From an uncultured Pseudomonas sp. (GTDB lineage: Bacteria; Pseudomonadota; Gammaproteobacteria; Pseudomonadales; Pseudomonadaceae), in NCBI GenBank assembly GCA_943912755.1, contig CALTWF010000002.1:62001-126000 (forward strand): a stretch of DNA of 64,000 bases, in the 5' to 3' direction. Under the pieces are notes generated by a model. It searched no databases. It saw nothing but the letters and a program-made list of their open reading frames with translations, and was not told where the DNA came from. The number at the start of each line of letters is the position of its first letter. The stretch's first letter is position 1. Below, piece by piece: positions 9,013 through 17,627 of the stretch. The translations under genes and the position numbers were made by a program.

Positions 9013-9618
9013 TTAACGGTACTTGATGAGGGTCTCGCGGACCTTGGCGGCGGGGACTTTCTGCAATTTGCACAGGAAGGCGTGATCGAGCTGTTGCAGG
9101 CCATGGGTCTGGCGCAGTTCGCCCACGAGGTGCTGGAGCAGGTTGGCGGCCATCTCCGCATCGGCCATGGCCCGGTGCGCGGTGCCGGTATCGGGCAGCC
9201 CGGCCCAGCGGGTCAGGGTGCCGAGCTTGTGGTTCGGCGCCGCCGGCAGCAGGCGCCGCGACAACAGCAGCGAACAGGCGAAGGACTGGCTGCGGCTGCG
9301 GCCGATGCGGCCCAGTTCGTAGTCCCAGAACTTCTGGTCGAAAGCGGCGTTGTGCGCCAGCAAGGGCGTGGTGCCGACGAACTCGGCGACCTCGTTCATC
9401 ACTCGCTCCACCGGCGGCGCGCTGCGCAGCATGGCGGTGGTGATGCCGGTGAGCCCGGCGACGAAGGCCGGCACTGGCACGCCGGCGTTCATCAGGCTCT
9501 GGTAGCGCTCGACGATGCGCCCCTGCTCCAGCATCACCACCGCCACTTCGGTGGCACGGCAGCCGGCGCCGGGGGTGATGCCGGTGGTTTCAAAGTCGAT
9601 GACAGCGATACGTTCCAC
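9013..9618 (-). CDS. 3'-5' exonuclease (DnaQ-like, DEDDh)
   Basis: A 201-residue protein with all DEDDh exonuclease motifs: Exo I DFETTG at residues 8-13, Exo II LAHNAAFDQKF in the middle, and Exo III HRAMADAEMAA. These residues bind two metal ions for 3'-to-5' hydrolysis of DNA or RNA. It lacks the polymerase III epsilon C-terminal region, so it is a stand-alone nuclease. The NYN gene lies eight bases upstream on the same strand, suggesting a two-gene unit of nucleases. Confidence 0.9.
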   Translation of the reverse strand: MERIAVIDFETTGITPGAGCRATEVAVVMLEQGRIVERYQSLMNAGVPVPAFVAGLTGITTAMLRSAPPVERVMNEVAEFVGTTPLLAHNAAFDQKFWDYELGRIGRSRSQSFACSLLLSRRLLPAAPNHKLGTLTRWAGLPDTGTAHRAMADAEMAANLLQHLVGELRQTHGLQQLDHAFLCKLQKVPAAKVRETLIKYR

Positions 9619-9626
9619 GAAAAACC

Positions 9627-10112
9627 TCAGTGTTTGAGCAACAGCGCGCCGTCGATGGGCACATAGCGGGTGGCAGCGCGAATCAGCGAGTTGGCGGTCA
9701 GGCCCGGCACGCCGTAGGCCACGGCCTCGACGCCATGGCGCTGGATCACCCGCTCCAGCAGCAGGTCGAAATCACCGTCGCCGGAAGCCAGCACCACCTG
9801 GTCGACCCGGGGCGCGGCGTCCACCACATCGAGGGTGATGCCGACGTCCCAGTCGCCCTTGGCCGAGCCGTCGGCGCGCTGGATGTAGGGCTTGAGCTTC
9901 ACGGTGAAACCGAGGTTGCGCAAGATCTGCTGGAATTGCTGCTGCTTGGCGTCACCGCGGTCGATGGCATAGGCGAAGGCCTCGACGATCTCGCCGTCGC
10001 GGCTCACCTCTTTCCAGAAGGCGGCGTAGTTGAAATGGCAGCCATAGGCCTGGCGCACGGTGTAGTAGAGGTTCTGGACATCGACGAACAGGGCGATTTT
10101 CTTCACCACCAC
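9627..10112 (-). CDS. NYN domain (LabA/DUF88-like) putative RNase
   Basis: A 161-residue protein starting MVVKKIALFVDVQNLYYTVR. The FVDVQN motif and the later ASGDGDFDLLLERV motif are the acidic clusters of the NYN PIN-like nuclease fold. Related proteins are thought to cut or process RNA; no substrate is known here. It is immediately upstream of the DnaQ-like exonuclease on the same strand and probably cotranscribed. Confidence 0.88.
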   Translation of the reverse strand: MVVKKIALFVDVQNLYYTVRQAYGCHFNYAAFWKEVSRDGEIVEAFAYAIDRGDAKQQQFQQILRNLGFTVKLKPYIQRADGSAKGDWDVGITLDVVDAAPRVDQVVLASGDGDFDLLLERVIQRHGVEAVAYGVPGLTANSLIRAATRYVPIDGALLLKH

Positions 10113-10173
10113 CTCCCCTCACAACGGACCTGGGCCCAAAAAAGGGCCCAGTATGCCATGTCGTCAGTCTTGT

Positions 10174-10256
10174 GGCCCTATCGCTGGCAAGCCAGCTCCC
10201 ACAAGGTCCGATGGTGTCCACAAAACTGTGGGAGCTGGCTTGCCAGCGATAGGGCC
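10174..10256. repeat. REP palindrome (GGCTTGCCAGC class)
   Basis: Thirty-base inverted arms at 10174-10203 and 10227-10256 flank a 23-base loop. The element lies between DUF2076 and the NYN gene, both on the minus strand, so it forms a hairpin in the 3' region of the DUF2076 transcript. Confidence 0.9.
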
Positions 10257-10276
10257 CTCAAGAACAAAAGAAATCC

Positions 10277-10978
10277 TCAGACGTAATCATCGTCCGAGAA
10301 GAACCCGCCACCGTCGTCGCCATAGCTGCTGTCATCGGCCACATAGCGCTGGCTGTCATCGTTGTTCCAGCCGCCCTGGTCGCTGACCTGGGCCGGCTCT
10401 TCCTTGATGACCTCGACGATCTCTTCCGGCTGCGAATTGTGGTGGAACAGGCTGCTGATGCCCTGCGCCAGCATCACCCCGCCCGCGACGCCGGCGGCAG
10501 TCTGCAAGGCGCCACCGAGGAAGCTGCTGGCCCCGCTACGCGCCGGTGCGGCTTGCGGTGCTGGCGGCGGAGCGCCCCAGTTGGATTGCGGTGCCACGCC
10601 CGGGCCATCACGCCAGCCGCCGGAACTGGCCGGCGCCGGCGCTGCGGCAGGCTGGCTCGGCGCCGCCGGACGCGAACTGGAACCAAAGATGCTCGACAGG
10701 AAACCACCACTGCCCTGCTGCGCCGGCGCAGGACTCGCCGCCCGCGCCTTGGCCTCGGCCAGTTCGGCCTGGAGCTGGCGGTTCTGTTCGTCGAGACGCT
10801 TGAGCGCCGCCTCCTGCACCAGGATCGCCTGGGCCATGTAGTAAGGAGCTGCCGCATGCTGCTGAACCAGCCCGGCGATGTGCGCCTGGGCCTGGGCATC
10901 GCGCGGGGCGCCTTCGGCCTCGGCCTGGCGCAGCCTGGTGAACAGGCCATCGATCAGCTGCTGTTCTTCGTGATTCAT
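10277..10978 (-). CDS. DUF2076 domain-containing protein
   Basis: A 233-residue protein. The N-terminus (MNHEEQQLIDGLFTRLRQAE, residues 1-80) is helical and contains a coiled-coil-like stretch rich in Gln, Glu and Ala. Next come an Ala/Pro/Ser-rich linker, a short Gly/Ala-rich hydrophobic segment (AAGVAGGVMLAQGISSLF) and a strongly acidic C-terminus (DDSSYGDDGGGFFSDDDY). This layout matches DUF2076, which has no established function; an envelope role is plausible from the hydrophobic glycine-zipper-like segment. The start at 10978 is the family N-terminus. Confidence 0.9.
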   Translation of the reverse strand: MNHEEQQLIDGLFTRLRQAEAEGAPRDAQAQAHIAGLVQQHAAAPYYMAQAILVQEAALKRLDEQNRQLQAELAEAKARAASPAPAQQGSGGFLSSIFGSSSRPAAPSQPAAAPAPASSGGWRDGPGVAPQSNWGAPPPAPQAAPARSGASSFLGGALQTAAGVAGGVMLAQGISSLFHHNSQPEEIVEVIKEEPAQVSDQGGWNNDDSQRYVADDSSYGDDGGGFFSDDDYV

Positions 10979-11118
10979 GACGCGACCTCTCTGGATTACC
11001 GGTTGCAGTGAAGATAGGGACAAGCATGGCGCTTTCAACCGCACGGCCCCATGAAACTTTGTTCAGGTTCGGCCCGTGGGCTAAAGTGACCGCCTGCTTT
11101 GGACTCCGACATCGACCC

Positions 11119-11784
11119 ATGAATCCGCTTACCGTTCTGCGCGACTCCCTGTACTTCTTCCGCCGCCACCTGCCAAGCATCGCCGGGCTGTGCCTGCCGC
11201 TGGTGATCGTCGAGGCGCTATGCACCCAGTTGCTCTACGAACAACTGGGCAAGGACGCGCCCATGGCCTACGGCCTGCTGGTCGGCCTGCTGTTCTATCC
11301 GCTGTACAGCGCCGCGCTGATCCTCTACCTCGACGCCCGCAGCGACGGCCACGAACCGCTCAAGCGCAACCTGCTGGCCCGCGCCGTGCAACTCTGGCCG
11401 GCGTTCGCCCTGCTGGTGATGATCAGCTCGCTGCTGATCATGGCCGGTATCTCGCTGTTCATCCTGCCGGGCATCTGGGTGATGACCCACCTGGTGTTCG
11501 CCGAGTACCTGCTGGTGCTGCGCGGCTACTCGCCGGTCGCCGCCATGCGCGAGAGCGCGCGGATGGTCACCGGCAACTTCTGGCGCATCCTCACCTGCAT
11601 GCTCGGGGTCATGGCGCCGCTGTGGCTGATCGGCGGCATCAGCCTGGGGCTGCTGCCGGACCAGGTGAACCCGGCCCTGGAACTGCTGGTCAATGTGCTG
11701 AACAGCTTCCTGCAACTATTCAGCACCGTGGTCCTGTTCCGCCTGTACATGCTGCTCAGCGACACCCCGACCACGCGCGCCTGA
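11119..11784 (+). CDS. YciC-like multipass inner-membrane protein (UPF0259-like)
   Basis: A 221-residue membrane protein starting MNPLTVLRDSLYFFRRHLP. Long hydrophobic stretches predict about six transmembrane helices, and the FILPGIWVMTHLVFAEYL segment is typical of the YciC family. Function is unknown in this family. The start at 11119 excludes an upstream extension lying in the divergent intergenic region. An EEP-fold gene follows 46 bases downstream. Confidence 0.82.
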   Translation: MNPLTVLRDSLYFFRRHLPSIAGLCLPLVIVEALCTQLLYEQLGKDAPMAYGLLVGLLFYPLYSAALILYLDARSDGHEPLKRNLLARAVQLWPAFALLVMISSLLIMAGISLFILPGIWVMTHLVFAEYLLVLRGYSPVAAMRESARMVTGNFWRILTCMLGVMAPLWLIGGISLGLLPDQVNPALELLVNVLNSFLQLFSTVVLFRLYMLLSDTPTTRA

Positions 11785-11830
11785 AGCCGGAGGCTATGCT
11801 CAATCGTCCACCCCGACCCGTGCGAGCCCG

Positions 11831-12916
11831 ATGACCCGACTACTGCGCAACGCCCTGCTGTTTCTGCTGCTGATCGCCGCCCTGCTGTGGCTGCTGGCCT
11901 CCCAGGCCAGCTGGCGCCCGGCGCCGCTGGAGGACCTGCCGGTCGCCTGCCGCGGCCCGGGTCAGGCGCTGGAAGCGGGCCAGCCGTTGACGGTGATGAC
12001 CTGGAACGTGCAGTACCTGGCCGGCAAGCGCTACGTGTTCTGGTACGACGAAGCCCGTGGCGACGACACCCGCCCGACCCCGGAAGACCTCGCCTTCAAC
12101 CTCGACGAGGTGGCCCGGGTGATCCGTGCCGAGCAACCGGACATCGTCCTGCTCCAGGAACTGGACAACAACGCCAAGGCCAGTGACTACCAGGACCAGC
12201 TAGCCCTGCTCCGCGAGCGCCTGGCCGATCTCTATCCGTGCGCCGTGCAGGCGTATCAGTGGAAAGCCGAATTCGTCCCCGACCCGCATATCGCCGGTAG
12301 CGTCGGCCGCACCCTGGCGACCCTCAGCCGCTACCCGATCGAGCGCGCGCAGCGGGTGCAGTTGCCGCTGGATGCCGACAACGTCCTCAGCCGCCTGCTC
12401 AAGCCGCAGCAAGGGGTGCTGGTCAGCTACCTGCCACTGCGCGAGGGTGGGCAACTGGCGGTGTTGAATACCCGGCTGGCCAGGCATGTGCCGGGCAGCG
12501 ACGTGCAATTGCGCCAGGTGCAGGCGCTGGAAGGGATGGTCGACAAGCTGGAGCGCCAGGGCACGCCGTGGCTGTTGGGCGGGGACTTCAACCTGTTGCC
12601 GCTGGGGCAGTACCGCCGGCTCAAGCCGCAGCAGCAGCCGCTGTATTCGGCGGACAGCGAGTTGCATCTGTTATGGGACAAGTACCCGATGATCCCGGCC
12701 AATGCCGAGGCGACCGGGGCGGAGCGCGAGGCGTGGCTGACGCACTTTCCGAATGACCCGAGCCTGGATGGGCCGGACCGGACGCTGGATTATCTGTTCC
12801 ACAGCCCCAAGCTGAAGCGGGTGGAGGGCCGGGTGGTGCAGCAGGATACGCTGGAGATTTCCGATCATTTGCCGGTGAGTGCGAGGTTCTTACTGCCAGC
12901 CGCACCTGAATCTTGA
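11831..12916 (+). CDS. Endonuclease/exonuclease/phosphatase (EEP) family hydrolase, membrane-anchored or secreted
   Basis: A 361-residue protein with an N-terminal hydrophobic helix (LLRNALLFLLLIAALLWLLA) that is an uncleaved anchor or signal. The EEP catalytic set is present: MTWNVQ, LLQELD with the metal-binding Glu, GGDFNLLP with Asp and Asn, and EISDHLPV with the terminal Asp-His pair. Substrates of this fold range from DNA to phosphoesters and sphingomyelin; the envelope location argues against DNA repair. A REP palindrome follows before the convergent mgsC gene. Confidence 0.88.
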   Translation: MTRLLRNALLFLLLIAALLWLLASQASWRPAPLEDLPVACRGPGQALEAGQPLTVMTWNVQYLAGKRYVFWYDEARGDDTRPTPEDLAFNLDEVARVIRAEQPDIVLLQELDNNAKASDYQDQLALLRERLADLYPCAVQAYQWKAEFVPDPHIAGSVGRTLATLSRYPIERAQRVQLPLDADNVLSRLLKPQQGVLVSYLPLREGGQLAVLNTRLARHVPGSDVQLRQVQALEGMVDKLERQGTPWLLGGDFNLLPLGQYRRLKPQQQPLYSADSELHLLWDKYPMIPANAEATGAEREAWLTHFPNDPSLDGPDRTLDYLFHSPKLKRVEGRVVQQDTLEISDHLPVSARFLLPAAPES

Positions 12917-12926
12917 GAACGCCGAG

Positions 12927-13008
12927 GCCCCTGTGGGAGCGGGTTCACCCGCGATTGCGAAGGTGAAGCCACTACCGTAATCGCGGGTAAACCCGCTCCC
13001 ACAGGGGG
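12927..13008. repeat. REP palindrome (GCGGGTTCACCCGC class)
   Basis: Near-perfect inverted arms at about 12927-12956 and 12979-13008 carry the CCCTGTGGGAGCGGGT edge. The element lies between the convergent EEP hydrolase and mgsC genes and marks the left edge of the methylamine-type block. Confidence 0.88.
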
Positions 13009-13025
13009 CAGTGCTCAGCCCTGGA

Positions 13026-14348
13026 TCAGTACTGCTGCCCCGGCACCCAGCTGGTCCCGGCCAGCGGTACCCGGGCCATTGCCGCCGCTTCCACGGTCAG
13101 CGCCACCAGGTCTTCCGGGTCGAGGTTGTGCAGGTGCGACTTGCCGCAGGCACGGGCCATGGTCTGCGCTTCCAGCACCAGCACGCGCAGGTAGTTGGCC
13201 AGGCGACGGCCCGCTTCCACCGGATCGAGGCGCTTGGACAGCTCCGGATCCTGGGTGGTGATGCCCGCCGGGTCGCGGCCGTTCTGCCAGTCGTCATAGA
13301 AGCCCGCCGCCGAACCGATCTTCTTCAACTCTTCGTCCAGGCGCGGATGGTTGTCGCCCAGCGCCACCAGTGCCGCGGTGCCGATGGCCACCGCGTCAGC
13401 GCCGAGGGCCATGGCCTTGGCCACGTCGGCACCATTGCGGATACCGCCGGAGACGATCAGTTGCACCTGACGGTGCATGCCCATCTCTTGCAGCGCCTGC
13501 ACCGCCTGGGGAATGGCCGGCAGGATCGGAATGCCGACGTGTTCGATGAACACTTCCTGGGTCGCTGCGGTACCGCCCTGCATGCCGTCGAGGACGATCA
13601 CGTCGGCGCCGGCCTTCACCGCCAGCTTGACGTCGTAGTACGGGCGGCTGGCACCGATCTTGACGTAGATCGGCTTCTCCCAGTCGGTGATCTCGCGCAG
13701 TTCGGCGATCTTGATCGCCAGGTCGTCCGGGCCGGTCCAGTCCGGGTGACGGCAGGCGCTGCGCTGGTCGACGCCGATCGGCAGGGTACGCATGCCGGCA
13801 ACGCGCTCGGTGACCTTCATGCCCAGCAGCATGCCGCCGCCGCCCGGCTTGGCGCCCTGGCCGAGAACGATCTCGATGGCATCGGCCTTGCGCAGGTCGT
13901 CCGGGTTCATGCCGTAGCGCGACGGCAGGTACTGGTAGACCAGGTGCTGCGACTGGCCGCGCTCTTCCGGGGTCATGCCGCCGTCGCCGGTGGTGGTGCT
14001 GGTGCCGGCGATGGTGGCGCCACGGCCGAGGGCTTCCTTGGCGTTGGCCGACAGCGCGCCGAAGCTCATGCCAGCGATGGTCACCGGGATCTTCAGGTGG
14101 ATCGGCTTCTTGGCGAAGCGGGTGCCAAGCACCACGTCGGTGCCGCATTTCTCGCGATAGCCTTCCAGCGGATAGCGCGAAACCGAGGCGCCAAGCAGCA
14201 GCAGGTCGTCGAAGTGCGGCAGCTTGCGCTTGGTGCCACCGCCACGGATGTCATAGATGCCGGTTTCGGCGGCGCGCTGGATTTCCTGGATGGTCAGGCG
14301 GTCGAAGGTGGCCGACTCGCGCAGCACGGGGGTGTGTTTTTCGCTCAT
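13026..14348 (-). CDS. mgsC: Glutamate-synthase-like FMN subunit (N-methylglutamate synthase subunit C / GlxD type)
   Basis: A 440-residue protein resembling the FMN/synthase domain of GltB: AGMSFGALSANAKEALGRGA, GDGGMTPEERGQ, LGQGAKPGGGGMLLG, then VKAGADVIVLDGMQGGTAA and the nucleotide-loop segment IVSGGIRNGADVAKAMALGADAVAIGTAAL. The Cys cluster that ligates the [3Fe-4S] centre in GltB is absent after that segment. As last gene of the gmaS-mgsABC unit it is inferred to help convert gamma-glutamylmethylamide to N-methylglutamate. The alternative is a GlxD-type enzyme of unknown substrate. Confidence 0.82.
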   Translation of the reverse strand: MSEKHTPVLRESATFDRLTIQEIQRAAETGIYDIRGGGTKRKLPHFDDLLLLGASVSRYPLEGYREKCGTDVVLGTRFAKKPIHLKIPVTIAGMSFGALSANAKEALGRGATIAGTSTTTGDGGMTPEERGQSQHLVYQYLPSRYGMNPDDLRKADAIEIVLGQGAKPGGGGMLLGMKVTERVAGMRTLPIGVDQRSACRHPDWTGPDDLAIKIAELREITDWEKPIYVKIGASRPYYDVKLAVKAGADVIVLDGMQGGTAATQEVFIEHVGIPILPAIPQAVQALQEMGMHRQVQLIVSGGIRNGADVAKAMALGADAVAIGTAALVALGDNHPRLDEELKKIGSAAGFYDDWQNGRDPAGITTQDPELSKRLDPVEAGRRLANYLRVLVLEAQTMARACGKSHLHNLDPEDLVALTVEAAAMARVPLAGTSWVPGQQY

Positions 14349-14369
14349 GGGAATACTCCTGGCCGCGGA

Positions 14370-15044
14370 TCAGTAGGCGGACGCGTTGTCGACTTTGAAG
14401 TTGTACAGCTGGCGCGCCGAGCCGTAGCGCTTGAAGCTGGCCGGGTCTTCATCGAAGCCGGCGCGGTTGAGCAGCTCGGCGACCTCGGCGATATGCTCGG
14501 CGCGCATCTCTTTCTCGATGCAGTCCGAGCCCAGCGACTTGACCGTGCCCTTCACATAGATGCGGGTTTCGTACAGCGAATCGCCCAGCGCATCGCCGGC
14601 ATCGCCGCATACCACCAGGCGCCCGGCCTGGGCCATGAAGCAGCTCATGTGGCCGATGCTGCCGCCGACCACGATGTCGACGCCCTTCATGGAAATCCCG
14701 CAACGGGCACCGGCATCGCCGTCGATCACCAGCAGGCCGCCATGGGCGGTGGCGCCAGCGGCCTGGGACGCGCTGCCCTTGACCCGCACCGAGCCGGACA
14801 TCATGTTTTCCGCCACGCCGACGCCGACGTTGCCGTGCACGGTGATGCTCGCCTTCTGGTTCATCCCGGCGCAGTAGTAGCCGGCATGGCCCTGGATATC
14901 GATGCTCACGGCCTGGTTCAGGCCTACCGCCAGGTTGTGCTTGCCGTCCGGGTGGGTGACCACCCACTCGCGGTCCTGCACTTCGCCGTGCAGGGTCTGG
15001 TTCAGTTCACGCACCGAGGCGCTGGACAGGTCGATGGTTTTCAT
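14370..15044 (-). CDS. mgsB: GXGXG-motif glutamate-synthase-like subunit (N-methylglutamate synthase subunit B / GlxC type)
   Basis: A 224-residue beta-helix protein corresponding to the C-terminal GXGXG domain of GltB. Repeated glycine-rich turns include ITVHGNVGVGVAENMMSG, GGLLVIDGDAG and IVVGGSIGHM. In glutamate synthase this domain is structural and links the amidotransferase and FMN domains; here it is a separate subunit. It starts at 15044 (MKTIDLSSASVRELNQTL), just after the amidotransferase gene and 21 bases before mgsC, consistent with one transcript and one complex. Confidence 0.82.
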   Translation of the reverse strand: MKTIDLSSASVRELNQTLHGEVQDREWVVTHPDGKHNLAVGLNQAVSIDIQGHAGYYCAGMNQKASITVHGNVGVGVAENMMSGSVRVKGSASQAAGATAHGGLLVIDGDAGARCGISMKGVDIVVGGSIGHMSCFMAQAGRLVVCGDAGDALGDSLYETRIYVKGTVKSLGSDCIEKEMRAEHIAEVAELLNRAGFDEDPASFKRYGSARQLYNFKVDNASAY

Positions 15045-15055
15045 ATGAATGCTCC

Positions 15056-15955
15056 TCAGGCACGTTCCCAGATGTACATGGTGGCGGGTTCGGGTTCCCA
15101 CACTTTGGCTTTGTCGATGCCCGGCAGGCTGGCCAGTGCCTGGTATTCGGAGGCCATGGCGACGTAGTCCTCGGTTTCGGCGAGGATCGCCGGCTTGCAG
15201 GCAATCGGGTCGCGGATCACGGCAAAGCCGTTGCGGGTGCCGATGGCAAAGGTGAAGAAGCCGTCGAGGTCTTCCAGCGACTTGTCCAGCGCCTCCTTGA
15301 GGCTGTCGCCCTGGCGCAGGCGCCAGGTCAGGTAGCCGGCGGCGACTTCAGTGTCGTTGTCGGTCTCGAAGGTGATGCCTTCGCGCTTGAGCTCCTGGCG
15401 CAGGCGGAAGTGGTTGGACAGCGAGCCGTTGTGTACCAGGCACAGGTCGGCGCCGGTGGAGAACGGGTGGCTGCCTTCCATGGTCACCGCGCTTTCGGTG
15501 GCCATGCGGGTGTGGCCGATGATGTGGCTGCCCTTCATGCCGGCCAGGCCGAAGCGCTCGGAGATTTCCCGTGGCAGGCCCATGCCCTTGAGGATTTCGA
15601 TGCTCTGCCCGGCGCTCATGATGCGTACGTCCGGGGCCAGCTCGGCGAGGGCGGCGCGTACCGGCTCTTCGGCGCTGTGGGCCTTGAGCACGGCGGCGCT
15701 GGCGTTCTGGAACCAGTCCAGCGAGCAGCCCAGGCGGCCTTCCAGCGCACCCATCAGGGCTTTCCAGTCGTAGCCGATGTCGCCGGCCTGCAGGGTCAGC
15801 TTGACCCAGCCGTCGGCCACTTCATCGCCGTAGATGGCGAAGCCGGCGCTGTCCGGGCCGCGATCGGTCATGGCTTCGAGCATGGGTTCGAACAGTTTGC
15901 CGAGCTGGCTTTCGAGCTCGGGCTTCTTCAGGTAAAGACCAACGATTCCGCACAT
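15056..15955 (-). CDS. mgsA: Class II glutamine amidotransferase (N-methylglutamate synthase subunit A / GlxB type)
   Basis: A 299-residue protein starting MCGIVGLYLKK. After Met removal, Cys1 is the Ntn-type nucleophile of class II amidotransferases. GHTRMATESAV, LVHNGSLSN and DNDTEVAAGYL complete the GATase_6/7 active-site pattern. In the methylamine pathway the subunit is thought to act on gamma-glutamylmethylamide instead of glutamine, releasing methylamine for transfer within the complex. The start at 15955 is fixed by the requirement for Cys at position 2. gmaS ends 41 bases upstream. Confidence 0.83.
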   Translation of the reverse strand: MCGIVGLYLKKPELESQLGKLFEPMLEAMTDRGPDSAGFAIYGDEVADGWVKLTLQAGDIGYDWKALMGALEGRLGCSLDWFQNASAAVLKAHSAEEPVRAALAELAPDVRIMSAGQSIEILKGMGLPREISERFGLAGMKGSHIIGHTRMATESAVTMEGSHPFSTGADLCLVHNGSLSNHFRLRQELKREGITFETDNDTEVAAGYLTWRLRQGDSLKEALDKSLEDLDGFFTFAIGTRNGFAVIRDPIACKPAILAETEDYVAMASEYQALASLPGIDKAKVWEPEPATMYIWERA

Positions 15956-15995
15956 GGGATGTCTCCTTGGGGCAGATGAAACGGGAATAGGGTTG

Positions 15996-17330
15996 TCAGA
16001 AGAATTCGGTGTAGCGCTGGATCTCCCAGTCGGAGACATGCCGGCTGTACTCCACCCACTCCATGCGTTTCTGGCGGATGAACTCGTCGACGATCTCGGC
16101 GCCCAGCACCTCGCGGAACAGCGGGTTGGCGGCCAGGGCGTCGGTGGCTTCCTTGAGCGATTGCGGCAGGGTCTTGATGCCGCGGGCGGCGATTTCTTCC
16201 AGGCTCAGGTTGTAGAGGTTTTCGTTGCAGACGAAGTCCGGCTCCAACTGGCGCTCGATACCGTCGAGGCCGGCGGCGATGATCGCGGCGGTCACCAGGT
16301 ACGGGTTGCAGCCGGCGTCCGGCAGGCGGAATTCGAGGCGGCCGTAGGGCACGCGGACCATGGCCGAGCGGTTGTTGGAACCGAAGGCGACGAAGGCCGG
16401 GGCCCAGGTCGAGCCGGACAGCGAACGGCCGACCACCAGGCGCTTGTAGGAGTTGACGGTCGGCGCGGCGAAGGCGCACAGCGCCGGGCCGTGGGCCAGC
16501 AGGCCGGCGGCGAAGTGGTAGGCCAGCTTCGACAGGCCCATGCCGCTCGGGTCGCTGGCGTCGTGGAACAGGTTCTTGTTGGTGGCGCTGGCGATCGACA
16601 GGTGGAAGTGCATGCCGTTGCCGGCGCGCTTCGGATCGGGCTTGGGCATGAACGAGCAGATCATGCCCATGTCGTTGGCGATCTCGCCGGCGGCCATGCG
16701 GAAGAAGGTGAAGCGGTCGGCCGACTCCATGGCGTCGCTGTAGGTGTAGTTGATCTCGAACTGGCCGTTGGCGTCCTCGTGGTCGATCTGGTAGATGTCG
16801 AAGCCCACCGGTTGCAGGGCTTCGGTCAGGCGTTCGAGGAATTCGCGGGAGCGCGACAGGCCCTTGTAGTCGTAGCAGGGCTTGTCGAGGTTGTCGGAGG
16901 CGTCCACCAGTTGCAGCTTGCCGGAGGCATCGCGGCGGAACAGGCTGAACTCGGGTTCCAGGCCGGTGTTCAGGGTCCAGCCCTTGTCCTTCAGGCGCTG
17001 CACCTGCTGTTGCAGCACATAGCGGGTGTCGTAGGGCCAGGGCTGGCCGTTGACGTGGCCGATGCAGACGATGCGGCCATAGCCCGGCTGCCATGGCACC
17101 GGGATCAGCGTGGAGAGATCGCCACGGGCCATGAAGTCCGGGCCGTGGGGTTCCATGCCCATGCCGCAGATGGCGAACCCGGCAAAGCCGGCACCGTCCT
17201 CGGCGACCGCCTTGAGCCCGTTGACCGGGACGGATTTGGTTTTCGCGGCGCCATGGATATCGACGAACTGGGCCAGCACGTATTTGATGCCGTGCTGTTC
17301 GATGATGCGCTGCGTTTCAACTGGCAACAT
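15996..17330 (-). CDS. gmaS: Gamma-glutamylmethylamide synthetase (type III glutamine synthetase, GlnT-like)
   Basis: A 444-residue glutamine-synthetase-fold enzyme. GLEPEF (residues 123-128) provides metal-binding Glu residues, NGMHFHLS (238-245) is the ATP/metal loop, and VPYGRLEFRLPDAGCNPY holds the C-terminal Arg and Glu ligands. Length fits GlnT/GmaS. Type III enzymes joined to mgsABC and mgd genes ligate glutamate and methylamine with ATP to give gamma-glutamylmethylamide, the first step of the N-methylglutamate pathway. It leads the minus-strand operon gmaS-mgsABC. Its upstream region contains GGAAW-N5-WTTCC-type sites shared with purU. A pure glutamine-synthetase or other amide-ligase role is possible but less likely here. 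Confidence 0.82.
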   Translation of the reverse strand: MLPVETQRIIEQHGIKYVLAQFVDIHGAAKTKSVPVNGLKAVAEDGAGFAGFAICGMGMEPHGPDFMARGDLSTLIPVPWQPGYGRIVCIGHVNGQPWPYDTRYVLQQQVQRLKDKGWTLNTGLEPEFSLFRRDASGKLQLVDASDNLDKPCYDYKGLSRSREFLERLTEALQPVGFDIYQIDHEDANGQFEINYTYSDAMESADRFTFFRMAAGEIANDMGMICSFMPKPDPKRAGNGMHFHLSIASATNKNLFHDASDPSGMGLSKLAYHFAAGLLAHGPALCAFAAPTVNSYKRLVVGRSLSGSTWAPAFVAFGSNNRSAMVRVPYGRLEFRLPDAGCNPYLVTAAIIAAGLDGIERQLEPDFVCNENLYNLSLEEIAARGIKTLPQSLKEATDALAANPLFREVLGAEIVDEFIRQKRMEWVEYSRHVSDWEIQRYTEFF

Positions 17331-17410
17331 GAGTCTTCACTCCTGGAAAAGGGCAAGGCGGTCGAAAAAGGCAGGAGAACAAGGTGGTCAGGTACGTCTA
17401 ATTCCATCAA

Positions 17411-17425
17411 GGAAATTTAGTTTCC
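17411..17425. promoter_or_regulatory. Candidate operator site 1 (GGAAATTTAGTTTCC)
   Basis: A 15-base inverted repeat GGAAA-N5-TTTCC lies 81 bases before the gmaS start. It is one of four similar sites around the XRE-cupin gene and is inferred to be a binding site for that regulator. Confidence 0.5.
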
Positions 17426-17507
17426 TGACAGGAATGCAAGGCGCTTGCCAGTTTTCAGGACACAGGAAGAAATGGCCCCGGCGTTGCACCGGCCTGCTGT
17501 TTATATG

Positions 17508-17522
17508 GGAAACTCTCTTTCA
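17508..17522. promoter_or_regulatory. Candidate operator site 2 (GGAAACTCTCTTTCA)
   Basis: GGAAA-N5-TTTCA differs from site 1 symmetry at one position. It lies midway between gmaS and the XRE-cupin gene and could serve either promoter. Confidence 0.4.
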
Positions 17523-17582
17523 TCCGAGGAAAGTCCCGGCCTTGACCTGACCCAGGCCGGGATTTTTTGCACTTTCTCAGTG

Positions 17583-17597
17583 CGAAATTAATTTTCC
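17583..17597. promoter_or_regulatory. Candidate operator site 3 (CGAAATTAATTTTCC)
   Basis: CGAAA-N5-TTTCC lies 31 bases before the GTG start of the XRE-cupin regulator. The position suits autorepression by blocking the promoter or leader. Confidence 0.5.
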
Positions 17598-17627
17598 TGA
17601 ACCGAAAACAAGCAGGATTGACCGACC

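Noticed and set aside
13011..15167. 718-codon open frame on the plus strand
   Set aside because: It is antisense to mgsC and mgsB, which have clear conserved motifs; the frame is a GC-driven shadow.
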